From Peptoniphilus_A olsenii (GTDB taxonomy: Bacteria; Bacillota; Clostridia; Tissierellales; Peptoniphilaceae): a stretch of DNA of 64,000 nucleotides. Below, piece by piece: positions 8,269-17,523 of the stretch (position 1 is its first letter; each line of letters starts with the position of its first letter). The stretch spans positions 1 through 64,000 of the forward strand of contig NZ_JBEPMA010000005.1 in NCBI RefSeq assembly GCF_040545475.1, written 5' to 3'. The translations under genes were made by a program, and so were the position numbers. The notes below the pieces were generated by a model. That model saw nothing but the letters and a program-made list of their open reading frames with translations. It made no database searches and was not told the origin of the DNA.

Positions 8269-8811
8269 ATGGAAATAGGTAACAGAATAAAACAGCTGCG
8301 AGTTACTCAAGGTTTAACACAAGAGGAGCTTGCAGAAAGGTCAGAGCTTACCAAAGGGTTCATATCGCAAATTGAAAGAGACTTGACATCGCCATCGGTC
8401 GATTCGCTCTTAGACATTTTAGAAGCTCTGGGTACTACTCCTGAGAGTTTTTTTGCGCGTGAAGAAAATGAGCAGATAGTCTTTAGAAAAGAGGACTATT
8501 TTGAAAGTGAAAATGACGATTTGGGGTATTTTATAAAATGGATTGTTCCCAATGCTCAAAAAAATGAAATGGAACCGACTTTAATTACTATTAATCCTGA
8601 AGGGAAAACTAAAAATATACCGCCTTATGATGGTGAAGAATTTGGGTATGTAATTAAGGGTAATGTAACATTAGTGTATGGAAATGATGAAAAATATAAT
8701 TTAAAAAAAGGTGAAACTTTCTATTTTAGGGCAAATAAAGAGCATTTTCTTAAAAACGATAAATCTAAGGAAGCTCAAGTATTGTGGATATCTTCTCCAC
8801 CAAGTTTTTAA
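8269..8811 (+). CDS. Cupin-HTH transcriptional regulator (PuuR-like) of polyamine transport
   Basis: The 180-residue protein has an N-terminal XRE-type helix-turn-helix (RIKQLRVTQGLTQEELAERS through FISQIERDLTSPSVDSLLDIL, residues about 5-60) and a C-terminal cupin domain (about 100-178). The cupin contains GEEFGYVIKGNVTLVYG and the KGETFYFRANKEHF segment. This architecture is shared with PuuR and other polyamine or amino-acid regulators. Only 15 bases separate it from potA, and it shares the promoter with the transporter. Autoregulation by polyamine binding to the cupin is a reasonable inference. Confidence 0.88.
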   Translation: MEIGNRIKQLRVTQGLTQEELAERSELTKGFISQIERDLTSPSVDSLLDILEALGTTPESFFAREENEQIVFRKEDYFESENDDLGYFIKWIVPNAQKNEMEPTLITINPEGKTKNIPPYDGEEFGYVIKGNVTLVYGNDEKYNLKKGETFYFRANKEHFLKNDKSKEAQVLWISSPPSF

Positions 8812-8826
8812 TATTGAGGTGAAATT

Positions 8827-9858
8827 ATGGAAAATAGTGTAATCGAATTACAAAATGTGACTAAAAGTTTTGGCGACAATGTAATACTCGAAAATTTTAG
8901 CATGAATGTATTAAAAGATGAATTTTTGACAATATTAGGTCCAAGTGGTTGTGGTAAAACAACTATATTGAGATTGATTGGTGGTTTTGAGGAAGCAGAT
9001 AGCGGGAAAATTTTGTTTAATGGCGGGGATATTTCAGATAAAGCACCCTATGAAAGGAAAATTAATACAGTTTTTCAGCGATATGCATTATTTCCTCATA
9101 TGAATGTGTTCGATAATATAGCATTTGGTCTTAAAATAAAAAAGTTGGATAAAAAAACTATCACTTCTAAAGTTCAAGAAGTATTAAGACTTGTAAATTT
9201 AAATGGATTTGAAAATCGTGAAATAGATTCACTATCAGGTGGTCAACAACAAAGAATTGCAATAGCAAGAGCTCTTGTAAATGAGCCTGAAGTGCTATTA
9301 CTTGATGAACCACTTGCTGCACTAGATTTAAAACTTCGACAAAATATGCAAATTGAACTTAAAAGAATTCAAAAAAGTGTAGGAATAACTTTTGTATATG
9401 TAACTCATGATCAAGAGGAGGCTCTTTCGATGAGTGATAGAATCATAGTTATGAATGAAGGCGAAATTCAACAAATGGACACTCCAATTAATATATATAA
9501 TGAACCTAACAATTCTTTTGTTGCGAGCTTTATTGGTGAGTCCAATATTATTAAAGCGAAGATGCTTGAAGATTATAAAGTTAGGTTTTTAGATACAGAT
9601 TTTGTCTGTGTGGATAAAGGCTTTGACAAAAACGAAGAAGTTGAAGTTGTTATAAGACCTGAAGATGTCAATTTAACTGAAGAAGGCAAAATGCTTGATG
9701 GTATAGTCAAAAGTCTTGTTTTTAAGGGAGTACATTATGAAATGACAGTAGATGTAAAAGGATATCAAATGCTTGTACAATCTACTGAGAAAAAAGAAGT
9801 TGGAGAAAAAACAGGTATAGTAATTAAACCAGATTTAATTCACGTTATGAGGTTATGA
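8827..9858 (+). CDS. potA: Spermidine/putrescine ABC transporter ATP-binding protein
   Basis: A 343-residue ATPase energising polyamine uptake. Walker A is GPSGCGKTTILR (residues about 38-49), the signature is LSGGQQQRIAIARAL, and Walker B is VLLLDEPLAALD, followed by the switch His in VTHDQEEAL. The C-terminal TOBE domain (about 240-343) is typical of PotA/CUT1 ATPases. It is followed by potB, potC and potD with overlapping or nearly touching ends, so the complete importer is encoded as one operon under the cupin-HTH regulator. Confidence 0.95.
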   Translation: MENSVIELQNVTKSFGDNVILENFSMNVLKDEFLTILGPSGCGKTTILRLIGGFEEADSGKILFNGGDISDKAPYERKINTVFQRYALFPHMNVFDNIAFGLKIKKLDKKTITSKVQEVLRLVNLNGFENREIDSLSGGQQQRIAIARALVNEPEVLLLDEPLAALDLKLRQNMQIELKRIQKSVGITFVYVTHDQEEALSMSDRIIVMNEGEIQQMDTPINIYNEPNNSFVASFIGESNIIKAKMLEDYKVRFLDTDFVCVDKGFDKNEEVEVVIRPEDVNLTEEGKMLDGIVKSLVFKGVHYEMTVDVKGYQMLVQSTEKKEVGEKTGIVIKPDLIHVMRL

Positions 9859-9860
9859 CT

Positions 9861-10694
9861 ATGAAAAAATTTTCTTATGTATATTTACTGTGGGCTATCA
9901 CTTTTATAGTGTTTCCGTTAATTTTAATCTTGATTTACTCACTAAATAGCGGAAGTGATTTATCGAGTTTTAGCTTCACAATGGATAATTTTACAAGGTT
10001 TTTTGAACCACTTTATGTAAAAATTTTATGGACTTCAATTGTTGTTGCAGGAGTTTCTACTTTAGCATGTTTAATAATCGGATATCCTGTAAGCTATATT
10101 ATTTCTAAAATGCCAGAGAGAAAAAGAAACAATGCTATTTTAATATTTATCATTCCAATGTGGATGAACTTTTTATTAAGAACATATGCATGGTTGACTC
10201 TTCTTGGCAATAATGGTTTAATAAATAAATTTATAGGACTTTTTGGGCTAGGACCATGGGACCTTATGTATAATTCAAAGGCAATAATGATTGGTATGGT
10301 GTATAACTTTTTGCCATTTATGGTACTGCCGATTTACACAATACTTTTAAAGATAGATAATAAATTAATTGAAGCAGCAAAAGATTTGGGTGCCACTGAT
10401 TTTCAAGTATTTACAAAAGTAATATTTCCGCTATCATTACCGGGTATCTACACAGGTATAACAATGGTGTTTATTCCTGCAATATCGACTTTTGTAGTTC
10501 CAAACTTGCTTGGTGGTAATAATTTCTATCTAATTGGAAATTTAATTGAAAAACAGTTTACATTTACAGGAGATTGGGGATTTGGCTCTGCTGTATCCAT
10601 AGTACTGATTATAATTATGCTTTTAATTTTAATTATTCCAAAAATATTTAAAAAAGATGTCGAAAGAGATACTGGAGTAGGAGGTATAATGTGA
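9861..10694 (+). CDS. potB: Spermidine/putrescine ABC transporter permease PotB
   Basis: A membrane permease with six helices and the inner-loop EAA motif LIEAAKDLGATDFQVFTKVIFPLSLPG. The start is placed at ATG 9861, eight bases after GAGG (9849-9852); an ATG at 9855 is only two bases from that site. The open frame overlaps potA by its upstream codons and potC by four bases. The large periplasmic turn seen in PotB-type permeases is present between helices 2 and 3. Confidence 0.93.
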   Translation: MKKFSYVYLLWAITFIVFPLILILIYSLNSGSDLSSFSFTMDNFTRFFEPLYVKILWTSIVVAGVSTLACLIIGYPVSYIISKMPERKRNNAILIFIIPMWMNFLLRTYAWLTLLGNNGLINKFIGLFGLGPWDLMYNSKAIMIGMVYNFLPFMVLPIYTILLKIDNKLIEAAKDLGATDFQVFTKVIFPLSLPGIYTGITMVFIPAISTFVVPNLLGGNNFYLIGNLIEKQFTFTGDWGFGSAVSIVLIIIMLLILIIPKIFKKDVERDTGVGGIM

Positions 10695-11482
10695 AAAAAA
10701 TAATTGATAAAATTTATTTGTTTTTAATTTTTGCTTTCTTGTACGCTCCTATATTTGTGCTCATAGTATTTAGTTTTAATAATTCAAAACTCAAAGGTTC
10801 TTGGGCAGGTTTTACTTTGAAATGGTACAAAAATTTATTTAACGATCCAGCTATCTTGAGCTCTTTATGGACTACAATAATTGTTGCGGTAGTTGCAACA
10901 CTAGTTTCCACAATAGTTGGTACTCTTGCAGCAATTGCGATTAATGAGCTAAAAGGAGTTAGCAAAACTGCGATTTTAAATATTAACTATCTGCCAGTTA
11001 TCAACCCTGATATTGTGACCGCTGTAGCTTTAATGGGATTTTTTGGACTTATTAATTTGAAGATGGGTTATACTACTATGATTATTTCGCATATCGTATT
11101 TTGTATACCTTATGTTATACTTTCCATTTTGCCAAAACTATCTCAGTTACAGAAAAATACTGTGGAGGCAGCATTAGATTTAGGTGCTACTCCTTTTTAT
11201 GCACTTAGATATGTGGTAATACCACAAATTAAACCTGCAATACTCACAGGTGCATTGATGGCATTTACTCTTTCTATAGATGATTTTGCGATTTCGTTTT
11301 TTAATACAGGTCAAGGAGTTTCAAATTTATCTATTACGATATACTCAATGGCAAGAAAGGGAATTAATCCCTCTATCAACGCCGTTTCTACAATTATGCT
11401 CGTAGTACTCTTAATTCTTCTTTTAATAATAAATAAGAGAAGCGAGAAACAAAATACAAATAAAAAAATTAATGAGGTGTAA
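10691..11482 (+). CDS. potC: Spermidine/putrescine ABC transporter permease PotC
   Basis: A 263-residue second permease subunit that pairs with PotB. It has about six helices and an EAA loop (TVEAALDLGATPFYALRYVVIPQIKPAI). The FSFNNSK motif after the first helix is characteristic of PotC. Translation starts at GTG 10691, preceded by GTAGGAGGT, and overlaps the potB stop. The 3' end overlaps the upstream possible start of potD. Confidence 0.93.
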   Translation: MKKIIDKIYLFLIFAFLYAPIFVLIVFSFNNSKLKGSWAGFTLKWYKNLFNDPAILSSLWTTIIVAVVATLVSTIVGTLAAIAINELKGVSKTAILNINYLPVINPDIVTAVALMGFFGLINLKMGYTTMIISHIVFCIPYVILSILPKLSQLQKNTVEAALDLGATPFYALRYVVIPQIKPAILTGALMAFTLSIDDFAISFFNTGQGVSNLSITIYSMARKGINPSINAVSTIMLVVLLILLLIINKRSEKQNTNKKINEV

Positions 11483-11483
11483 A

Positions 11484-12530
11484 ATGAAAAAAATTATAGT
11501 TGCTTTATCACTTATTTTAATGCTTACTTTGACAGCTTGTGGTTCTAAAGATAATTCTTCAAAAGAAGAGATTTCAGTCTATAATTGGGGAGAATATATT
11601 GACCCTCAAATATTAAAAGATTTTGAAAAAGAAACTGGAATAAAAGTTAATTATTCAACTTATGCATCTAATGAAGATTTATATATAAAAATGACTCAGT
11701 CTCAAGACCAATATGATGTTGTGGTGCCAAGTGATTATTTAATTGAAAGATTAATAAAAGAAGACTTAGTTCAAGAAATTAATTTTGATAATGTAAAAAA
11801 CTTTGACACTGTAGAAGATAAATTAAAAAATCCTGTATTCGATCCAGAAAATAAATATTCAGTGCCATATTTTTGGGGAACAATGGGAATTGTTTACAAT
11901 AAAGCTGTGATTAATGAAAAATTAGATTCTTGGGATGCATTGTGGGATAAGAAATATGAAGGGCAAATAATTATGTATAACTCTCAAAGAGATACAATAG
12001 GCCTTGCACTTAAAAGACTTGGTTATTCCCTAAATTCTACTGACCCGAAAGAATTAGAAGAAGCAAAGAAGACATTGATAGAACAAAAACCTTTAGTTTA
12101 TGCATATCTAGATGACGATGGAAGAGATGTAGTTGTGCAAGGAGACGCAAATATCTGTGTAATGTATTCTGGAGATGCATTAAATATGATAGAACAAAAC
12201 CCAGACCTTGATTATTTTATACCTAAAGAAGGATCTAATATTTGGTACGATTCAATGGTCATACCTAAAAATGCAGCCAACAAAGAAGGTGCTGAAAAGT
12301 TTATCGATTATATGTTAAAACCAGAAGTGCAAGTAAAAAATGCAGAGTACTGCGTAGGGTATACTTCACCAGTTAAGGGGATAAAAGACAAATTACCAGA
12401 AAATATTAAAAATTCAAAAGTTGCCTATCCTGACTTAGAAACAACTCCACCTCTAGAAGCGTTTAGAGACTTAGGTGAAGCAGTTAAACTCTATGATAGA
12501 ATATGGACAGAAATTAGTGCTGCAAATTAA
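11484..12530 (+). CDS. potD: Spermidine/putrescine-binding lipoprotein PotD
   Basis: A 348-residue solute-binding protein. The signal peptide ends in the lipobox LTAC (Cys about residue 18), so it is anchored in the outer leaflet of the membrane. The mature start SVYNWGEYIDPQILKDFEKETGIKV is the classic PotD/PotF opening, with the Trp and Glu that line the polyamine pocket. The ATG at 11484 is preferred because GAGGTG (11474-11479) precedes it; an ATG at 11472 would overlap that site. It is the last gene of the pot operon and a strong terminator follows. Confidence 0.95.
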   Translation: MKKIIVALSLILMLTLTACGSKDNSSKEEISVYNWGEYIDPQILKDFEKETGIKVNYSTYASNEDLYIKMTQSQDQYDVVVPSDYLIERLIKEDLVQEINFDNVKNFDTVEDKLKNPVFDPENKYSVPYFWGTMGIVYNKAVINEKLDSWDALWDKKYEGQIIMYNSQRDTIGLALKRLGYSLNSTDPKELEEAKKTLIEQKPLVYAYLDDDGRDVVVQGDANICVMYSGDALNMIEQNPDLDYFIPKEGSNIWYDSMVIPKNAANKEGAEKFIDYMLKPEVQVKNAEYCVGYTSPVKGIKDKLPENIKNSKVAYPDLETTPPLEAFRDLGEAVKLYDRIWTEISAAN

Positions 12531-12570
12531 ATAATAAGTATTTTCTATATAATATTATTATACAAAATAA

Positions 12571-12607
12571 AAATCTACTGCTGGATTTCTCTTGCAGTAG
12601 ATTTTTT
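12571..12607 (+). terminator. Terminator of the pot operon
   Basis: AAATCTACTGC (12571-12581) and GCAGTAGATTT (12594-12604) form an 11-pair stem followed by a T-run. Being A-flanked on the left, it may also serve the convergent AraC-type gene. Confidence 0.9.
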
Positions 12608-12645
12608 AATTAAAATTGATTTAAAAGTATAATAAATATTAAAAA

Positions 12646-13866
12646 TTACTTCGTATACTTTTCTCTAAAATCAGAAGGATTAAGACCCCAAAAGTTATAA
12701 AAATTGCGTAAATATGTTTTGGTAGAATTGTATCCAACCATTGCAGAAATTTCTGTAATTGGCAAATCAGTTTCTGTCAACAAATCACATGATTTATAAA
12801 TTCTAATTTGATTTAAAAAAGTTCTAAAATTTTTTTCTACATAATAGGTCAAAATATCGTTTATGTTTTTGGGATAGATTTCAAACATTTCAGATACAGT
12901 CATTATGTCTATATCTTCAGAATAGTTATCATACATGTAGTCAATAATTTTTAATGCCTTATAGTCAAGTCTTAAATTGACCAATGATTCTTTAGAAAGA
13001 AAAGAATTTTTAAAATCTTTTATTCCAATATTATACTTTTCTTGAAATTTCTTTGAAAGCATGCTTGGATCAGAATAATTTAAGATATTGGCGATATCTT
13101 TGGTAGTTAAATTTGTGTTAGAAAACAAAAATTTAGCTTTAAATAATTTCATTTCTTGTAGCAATTCATAAAAACCTAATCCAGTTAAATTTGTAATATA
13201 TCTAGAGATTGAGCTTTCACTCATATAAAATACTTTTGATAGAATATTTAAAGTTATATCTTTGGAGCAATTTAAAAACATATACATAAAAATCATATCA
13301 GGAGTTAAATTATTTTTGGGTACACATTCACCATTAGTGTCTCTAAGATATAATGCCAAAAGTTCTGTAAGAATAGAAACTGCATAAATTTTAGTAAAAG
13401 GTTTAATTTCTTGATAGGCTGCAAAAGAATAAATTCCGAATTCTTCACGTATATCTTCAAAAATCTGTTTTATTTTATTTAAATCTGATTTGGATGGCTT
13501 GATGGTATTATTAGTATAGAAAGAATTAATTATATTTAACTCTTGGCTATCTAAATTGAATTCCTTTTTTACATAAATATTTATTAAATTAAAATTATAT
13601 ACTAATAAATAGTAAACAAGCTCCTCTTGGACCTCTACAATTTCAGAAATTTGCCAAGGTGCAATTTGTATAATTGTATCTGGAGATAGATTATAAATGC
13701 GATTGCTAATTTTTATTTTTCCTCGACCTTCAAGTATGTATAAAAACCTAGAATATTTATGTAGTAAAGGCTCAGTAGGTTTAGAATCATTTTGAATGTC
13801 AAATACAAATATGTAGTTTTTATCAATGAACTCTTGAAATTGTTCTTGTATTTTTATTTTTTTCAT
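12646..13866 (-). CDS. Cupin-AraC-AraC transcriptional regulator with two AraC DNA-binding domains
   Basis: The 406-residue protein begins with a cupin-like sensor region (about residues 20-110: YSRFLYILEGRGKIKI, QIAPWQISEIVEVQEE). It then carries two complete AraC-type helix-turn-helix domains. The first spans about 190-285 (LNILSKVFYMSESSISRYI and LTTKDIANILNYSDPSMLSKKFQEKY). The second spans about 300-404 (MTVSEMFEIYPKNINDIL and LPITEISAMVGYNSTKTYLRNFYNFWGLNPSDF). Normal AraC proteins have one such domain. The start is the ATG at 13866, with GGAGG just upstream; an in-frame TTG at 13878 lies on that site. It is divergent from arcA, which makes arginine catabolism the obvious candidate target (inference). 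Confidence 0.85.
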   Translation of the reverse strand: MKKIKIQEQFQEFIDKNYIFVFDIQNDSKPTEPLLHKYSRFLYILEGRGKIKISNRIYNLSPDTIIQIAPWQISEIVEVQEELVYYLLVYNFNLINIYVKKEFNLDSQELNIINSFYTNNTIKPSKSDLNKIKQIFEDIREEFGIYSFAAYQEIKPFTKIYAVSILTELLALYLRDTNGECVPKNNLTPDMIFMYMFLNCSKDITLNILSKVFYMSESSISRYITNLTGLGFYELLQEMKLFKAKFLFSNTNLTTKDIANILNYSDPSMLSKKFQEKYNIGIKDFKNSFLSKESLVNLRLDYKALKIIDYMYDNYSEDIDIMTVSEMFEIYPKNINDILTYYVEKNFRTFLNQIRIYKSCDLLTETDLPITEISAMVGYNSTKTYLRNFYNFWGLNPSDFREKYTK

Positions 13867-14096
13867 TTTTTCCTCCAAAAATGATTATTTATTGATACTG
13901 TATAATAACATTAGATAATAATATCTGATTATTTTATTAATATAAGGCAAGAATTCTAAGTATGAATAATTAAAATTAATTGTAAAATATATTATAGAAA
14001 CGCTTCTGATTTTTATTTATAATTAAGAAAAGAATATTCTATATACAAAACTTAAAATTTGTATAGCATTTGATGATTTAATATATATGTAAAATT

Positions 14097-14126
14097 AGCA
14101 TTAAAGATAACGTTATCTTTAATGCT
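14097..14126. promoter_or_regulatory. 30-bp perfect palindrome in the regulator-arcA intergenic region
   Basis: Bases 14097-14111 are exactly reverse-complementary to 14112-14126 with no spacer (centre ...GATAACGTTATC...). Partial pairing continues outwards. No T-run follows on either strand, so a terminator is unlikely; an operator for a dimeric regulator is more plausible. The surrounding 13867-14535 is a 670-base noncoding gap that otherwise shows only the arcA promoter element. Confidence 0.7.
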
Positions 14127-14364
14127 TATATTATAACATATTAATTGGGGTTAGAATAAATATATTTGTCATTATAGAAATTTATAAAATATATTATTTA
14201 ACTACATTTATATAAAAAAACATGATACAATAACAAAAGTAGAAAAATGACATCGTAAACATATTTTAAATTTCAAACATATATTTTTATTATTTAGAAT
14301 AACTGTCCAACTTAACACATAATTATACTCTTGAAGTTTGTAAATGTAAATACAATTTCATAAT

Positions 14365-14429
14365 CGTGAAATCATTTACCTTAAAAAACATAAAATTTGT
14401 CTCTTTATCATTTTTTTAAATGTTATACT
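14365..14429 (+). promoter_or_regulatory. arcA promoter with upstream element shared with arcB
   Basis: TGAAATCATTTACCT (14367-14381) and TGTCTC (14398-14403) precede TATACT (14424-14429), which continues as TATACTATAA. The same two blocks occur before arcB with the same spacing: 57 bases from motif start to -10, and 26 from TGTCTC to -10. No good -35 box is found at the normal distance, which suggests an activator-dependent promoter. The box centre lies about 62-64 bases before the predicted transcription start. Confidence 0.75.
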
Positions 14430-14535
14430 ATAAAAAGAAGAGTACCACAAATATTTATATTTTAGGTAGTCTAAGTACGAAAATTTTTATTCTAATGTGC
14501 TTTGAGGCATAAATATAAGAAAGGAAGAAGATAAA

Positions 14536-15768
14536 ATGAGCAAACAGAAAGCCTTAAATGTTTATTCTGAAATAGGCAAATTAAAGACAGTAATGTTACA
14601 TCGACCTGGAAAAGAAATTGAAAATTTAACACCAGATTCTTTAGATAGACTTTTATTTGATGATATCCCCTTTTTAGATATCGCAATTGAAGAACATGAT
14701 GCTTTTGCAAAAATATTAAAAGATAATGGAGTTGAAGTTCTATATTTAGAAGAACTTGCGGCAGAATGTATTACATCAGATGAAATAAAAAACAAATTTG
14801 TTGATGAATTTATTCAAGAGGCAAATATCGAGGGTTCAACTAGGAGAAGACTAGTTAAAGAATTACTTATGAATATTGATACTAATTTTAATATGGTATT
14901 AAAGATGATGGAAGGTATTAAAAAAAGTGAACTTCCAGAATTTAAAAAGACAAGTCTATGTGATATGGTAGAATCTGATAATCCTTTTATTGTTGATGCT
15001 ATGCCAAACTTATACTTTACAAGAGATCCAGCGGCAAATATCGGTCACGGTGTATCTTTAAACAAAATGAGAAATGTTACGAGGCAAAGAGAAACAATTT
15101 TTGCAAAATATATTTTGAAATATCATCCAAGATTTAAAGATGCTGACATTCCTATGTGGTATGATAGAGATGATAGTACTGCAATTGAAGGTGGAGATGA
15201 ATTAGTTCTTTCAAAAGAAGTTTTAGCTATTGGTATTTCGCAGAGGACCGATGCTTCATCTATAGAAAAATTAGCCGAAAGAATTTTTGAGAATAATGAA
15301 TCATTTAAGAAAATTTTAGCATTGAAAATTCCTAATAAAAGAGCTTTTATGCATTTAGATACAGTGTTTACTATGGTTGATTATGATAAATTTACTATTC
15401 ATCCTGAAATTGAAGGACCACTTACTGTTTACTCACTTACAAAATCAGAAGATGGAAGTATTGATATTAAACAAGAAACTATGGAATTAGATAAGGTATT
15501 AGCAGAAGCCCTCGGAATAGAAAAAGTTACTTTAATCCGCTGTGGTGGAGATGATCCAATTGCAGGTGCAAGAGAACAATGGAATGATGGTGCAAATACT
15601 CTTGCCATTGCTCCGGGAGAGGTTGTGGTATATTCTAGAAATAATGTTACCAATAAATTATTAGAAGAGTATGGAATTAAATTACATGTTATGCCTTCAA
15701 GTGAGCTGTCAAGAGGTAGAGGAGGCCCAAGATGTATGTCTATGCCTTTGTGGAGAGAAGATATTTAA
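14536..15768 (+). CDS. arcA: Arginine deiminase
   Basis: This 410-residue enzyme hydrolyses arginine to citrulline and ammonia, the first step of the deiminase pathway. Recognisable blocks are LKTVMLHRPGKEIENLTPDSL at the N-terminus, LYFTRDPAANIGHG (substrate-binding FTRDP), the catalytic His in FMHLDTVFTMVD, and RCGGDDPIAGAREQWNDGANTLAIAPGEVV. The C-terminal GRGGPRCMSMPLWRED carries the nucleophilic cysteine. Length is normal. It lies behind the shared promoter element and is followed 31 bases later by a membrane protein gene, with a terminator after that. Confidence 0.97.
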   Translation: MSKQKALNVYSEIGKLKTVMLHRPGKEIENLTPDSLDRLLFDDIPFLDIAIEEHDAFAKILKDNGVEVLYLEELAAECITSDEIKNKFVDEFIQEANIEGSTRRRLVKELLMNIDTNFNMVLKMMEGIKKSELPEFKKTSLCDMVESDNPFIVDAMPNLYFTRDPAANIGHGVSLNKMRNVTRQRETIFAKYILKYHPRFKDADIPMWYDRDDSTAIEGGDELVLSKEVLAIGISQRTDASSIEKLAERIFENNESFKKILALKIPNKRAFMHLDTVFTMVDYDKFTIHPEIEGPLTVYSLTKSEDGSIDIKQETMELDKVLAEALGIEKVTLIRCGGDDPIAGAREQWNDGANTLAIAPGEVVVYSRNNVTNKLLEEYGIKLHVMPSSELSRGRGGPRCMSMPLWREDI

Positions 15769-15799
15769 CCTATGCATTTTAAAAGGAAGGTGTATTTAA

Positions 15800-17164
15800 T
15801 TGGACAATATTAAAAAGGAAAAGATTACAACTTCAAGAATATTAAGATTTCTTATACCATCTATTTTGGGTGTTCTATTGTTAATGACACCATTTAAAAA
15901 AGATGGAGCCTCGACAATAATGGTTTCAGTTATATCAAAGGGTATTAATGCAGGCGTAGAATCTGTTGTGCCTATTTATATTTTGGTACTAATTTGTATT
16001 GTAATATCATGTAGCTTAGCTATTATTTATAAAATAGCAAAACCTTCATGGATTGAAAATAACGAATTGTTAAAAGAAGTATCTGATATTTCTAATTTTT
16101 GGTTATTTGCAAGAATTGTTGGTTTAGTAATAGGCTTTATGACAGCTTTTGAAATTGGACCAGAGATTATTTATAGTCCTGATACTGGTGGACTTATACT
16201 TTATGATTTAATTTGTGGATTATTTACTATATTTTTGGTGGCAGGATTTATACTACCATTCTTGACAGAATTTGGACTTTTGGAATACATTGGCGTATTT
16301 TTAACTTCGATTATGCGACCTGTATTCAACTTGCCAGGTAGATCCGCAATTGACTGTGTTGCATCTTGGATTGGTGATGGTACAATTGGTGTTACTCTCA
16401 CAAATAAACAATATGAAGAAGGTTACTACACAGCCAGAGAAGCAGCTGTAATTTCTACAACATTTTCTGCTGTATCTATAACTTTTTGTCTAGTAGTTTT
16501 AGAAAATGTTGGAATGACAAATTATTTTGGACCATTTTATCTAGCTGTAGGTGTGGCAGGAATTGTAGCGGCTTTAATACTTCCGAGAATTTATCCTCTT
16601 TCATCAAAAAAAGATGTATATATGAATAATCAACAAAAAGCTATGCCTGAAGCAATTCCAGAAGGTTTTACTAAACATGAGTGGGGTTTACAATTAGCAG
16701 TAAAAAAAGCAGAGGAAAATGGAGGCATTAAGGAATATTTGACAAGTGGAGTAAAGACTGTTTTAGGTCTTTGGCTAGGTGTTATTCCAATTATTATGGC
16801 AGCAGGTACTCTTGCTCTTGTAGTTTCAGAAGCAACTCCTTTCTTTGATATTATGGGCAAGCCTTTCTTACCACTACTAAAACTTTTACAAGTCCCAGAA
16901 GCTGAAGCAGCTAGTGCTACAATGGTAGTTGGCTTTGCAGATATGGTTGTGCCATCTATACTTGCAGCAGAAATAGCAAATCCTATGACACAATTTATTA
17001 TTGCTGCAGTTTCAGTAACTCAATTGTTATATATGTCAGAAACAGGAGCAGTTATACTTGGTACAAATTTGCCTGTAACTTTACTTGATTTATTTATATT
17101 ATTCTTAGAAAGAACTATTATAACACTTCCTATTATAGTGGTTTTTGCACATATATTTTTCTAG
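15800..17164 (+). CDS. YjiH-type Gate-domain integral membrane protein
   Basis: A 454-residue membrane protein with roughly ten helices and two nucleoside-recognition (Gate) type segments. The first contains LTEFGLLEYIGVFLTSIMRPVFNLPGRSAIDCVASWIGDG. The second lies in the C-terminal half around LLQVPEAEAASATMVVGFADMVVPS. It resembles YjiH-family proteins of unknown substrate. Translation starts at TTG 15800 with AAGGAAGGTG eight bases before. It directly follows arcA and no ArcD antiporter is nearby, so an arginine, ornithine or citrulline transport role is possible but only inferred. A terminator follows, so arcA and this gene form one transcript. Confidence 0.75.
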   Translation: MDNIKKEKITTSRILRFLIPSILGVLLLMTPFKKDGASTIMVSVISKGINAGVESVVPIYILVLICIVISCSLAIIYKIAKPSWIENNELLKEVSDISNFWLFARIVGLVIGFMTAFEIGPEIIYSPDTGGLILYDLICGLFTIFLVAGFILPFLTEFGLLEYIGVFLTSIMRPVFNLPGRSAIDCVASWIGDGTIGVTLTNKQYEEGYYTAREAAVISTTFSAVSITFCLVVLENVGMTNYFGPFYLAVGVAGIVAALILPRIYPLSSKKDVYMNNQQKAMPEAIPEGFTKHEWGLQLAVKKAEENGGIKEYLTSGVKTVLGLWLGVIPIIMAAGTLALVVSEATPFFDIMGKPFLPLLKLLQVPEAEAASATMVVGFADMVVPSILAAEIANPMTQFIIAAVSVTQLLYMSETGAVILGTNLPVTLLDLFILFLERTIITLPIIVVFAHIFF

Positions 17165-17198
17165 AATTAGTTAAAAATGTCAAAATATTATAAACAGC

Positions 17199-17236
17199 AG
17201 AGAGATAAAGATTTAAATTTTTATCTCTCTTTTTTA
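17199..17236 (+). terminator. Terminator after arcA-Gate protein unit
   Basis: AGAGAGATAAA (17199-17209) pairs with TTTATCTCTCT (17220-17230) and is followed by a long T-run. The following 17237-17520 is AT-rich with nothing recognised until the arcB promoter. Confidence 0.88.
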
Positions 17237-17523
17237 TTTTATTGTTTTAATAATAAAATAAAATCGCATTTAATATTATTAAGTTTACGGATTTTTGGCA
17301 ATTTGTAGAATATTTAACAAAGTAAATTTAAATAACTTTTAGTTTCAGATATCAATTTATAACATTTTTTATTTAATAGTAGTTAATAATAAATTGTATA
17401 AAAAATTTAAGAAAAATAAGAAATTGTTTGCATTAATATATTACACTATATTTTATGGATTTTATAATAACGTAGTGGCAATATAGTCATTAGTTTAGAA
17501 TTTAATATTGATTTTTTTATAAT

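Noticed and set aside
13867..14535. Possible hidden gene or riboswitch in the 670-base gap before arcA
   Set aside because: No frame with a ribosome site and no known riboswitch core was found. The region is best explained as regulatory DNA with the palindrome and the arcA promoter element.
14492..14795. Minus-strand frames overlapping the start of arcA
   Set aside because: Antisense to the arginine deiminase N-terminus with no supporting signal.
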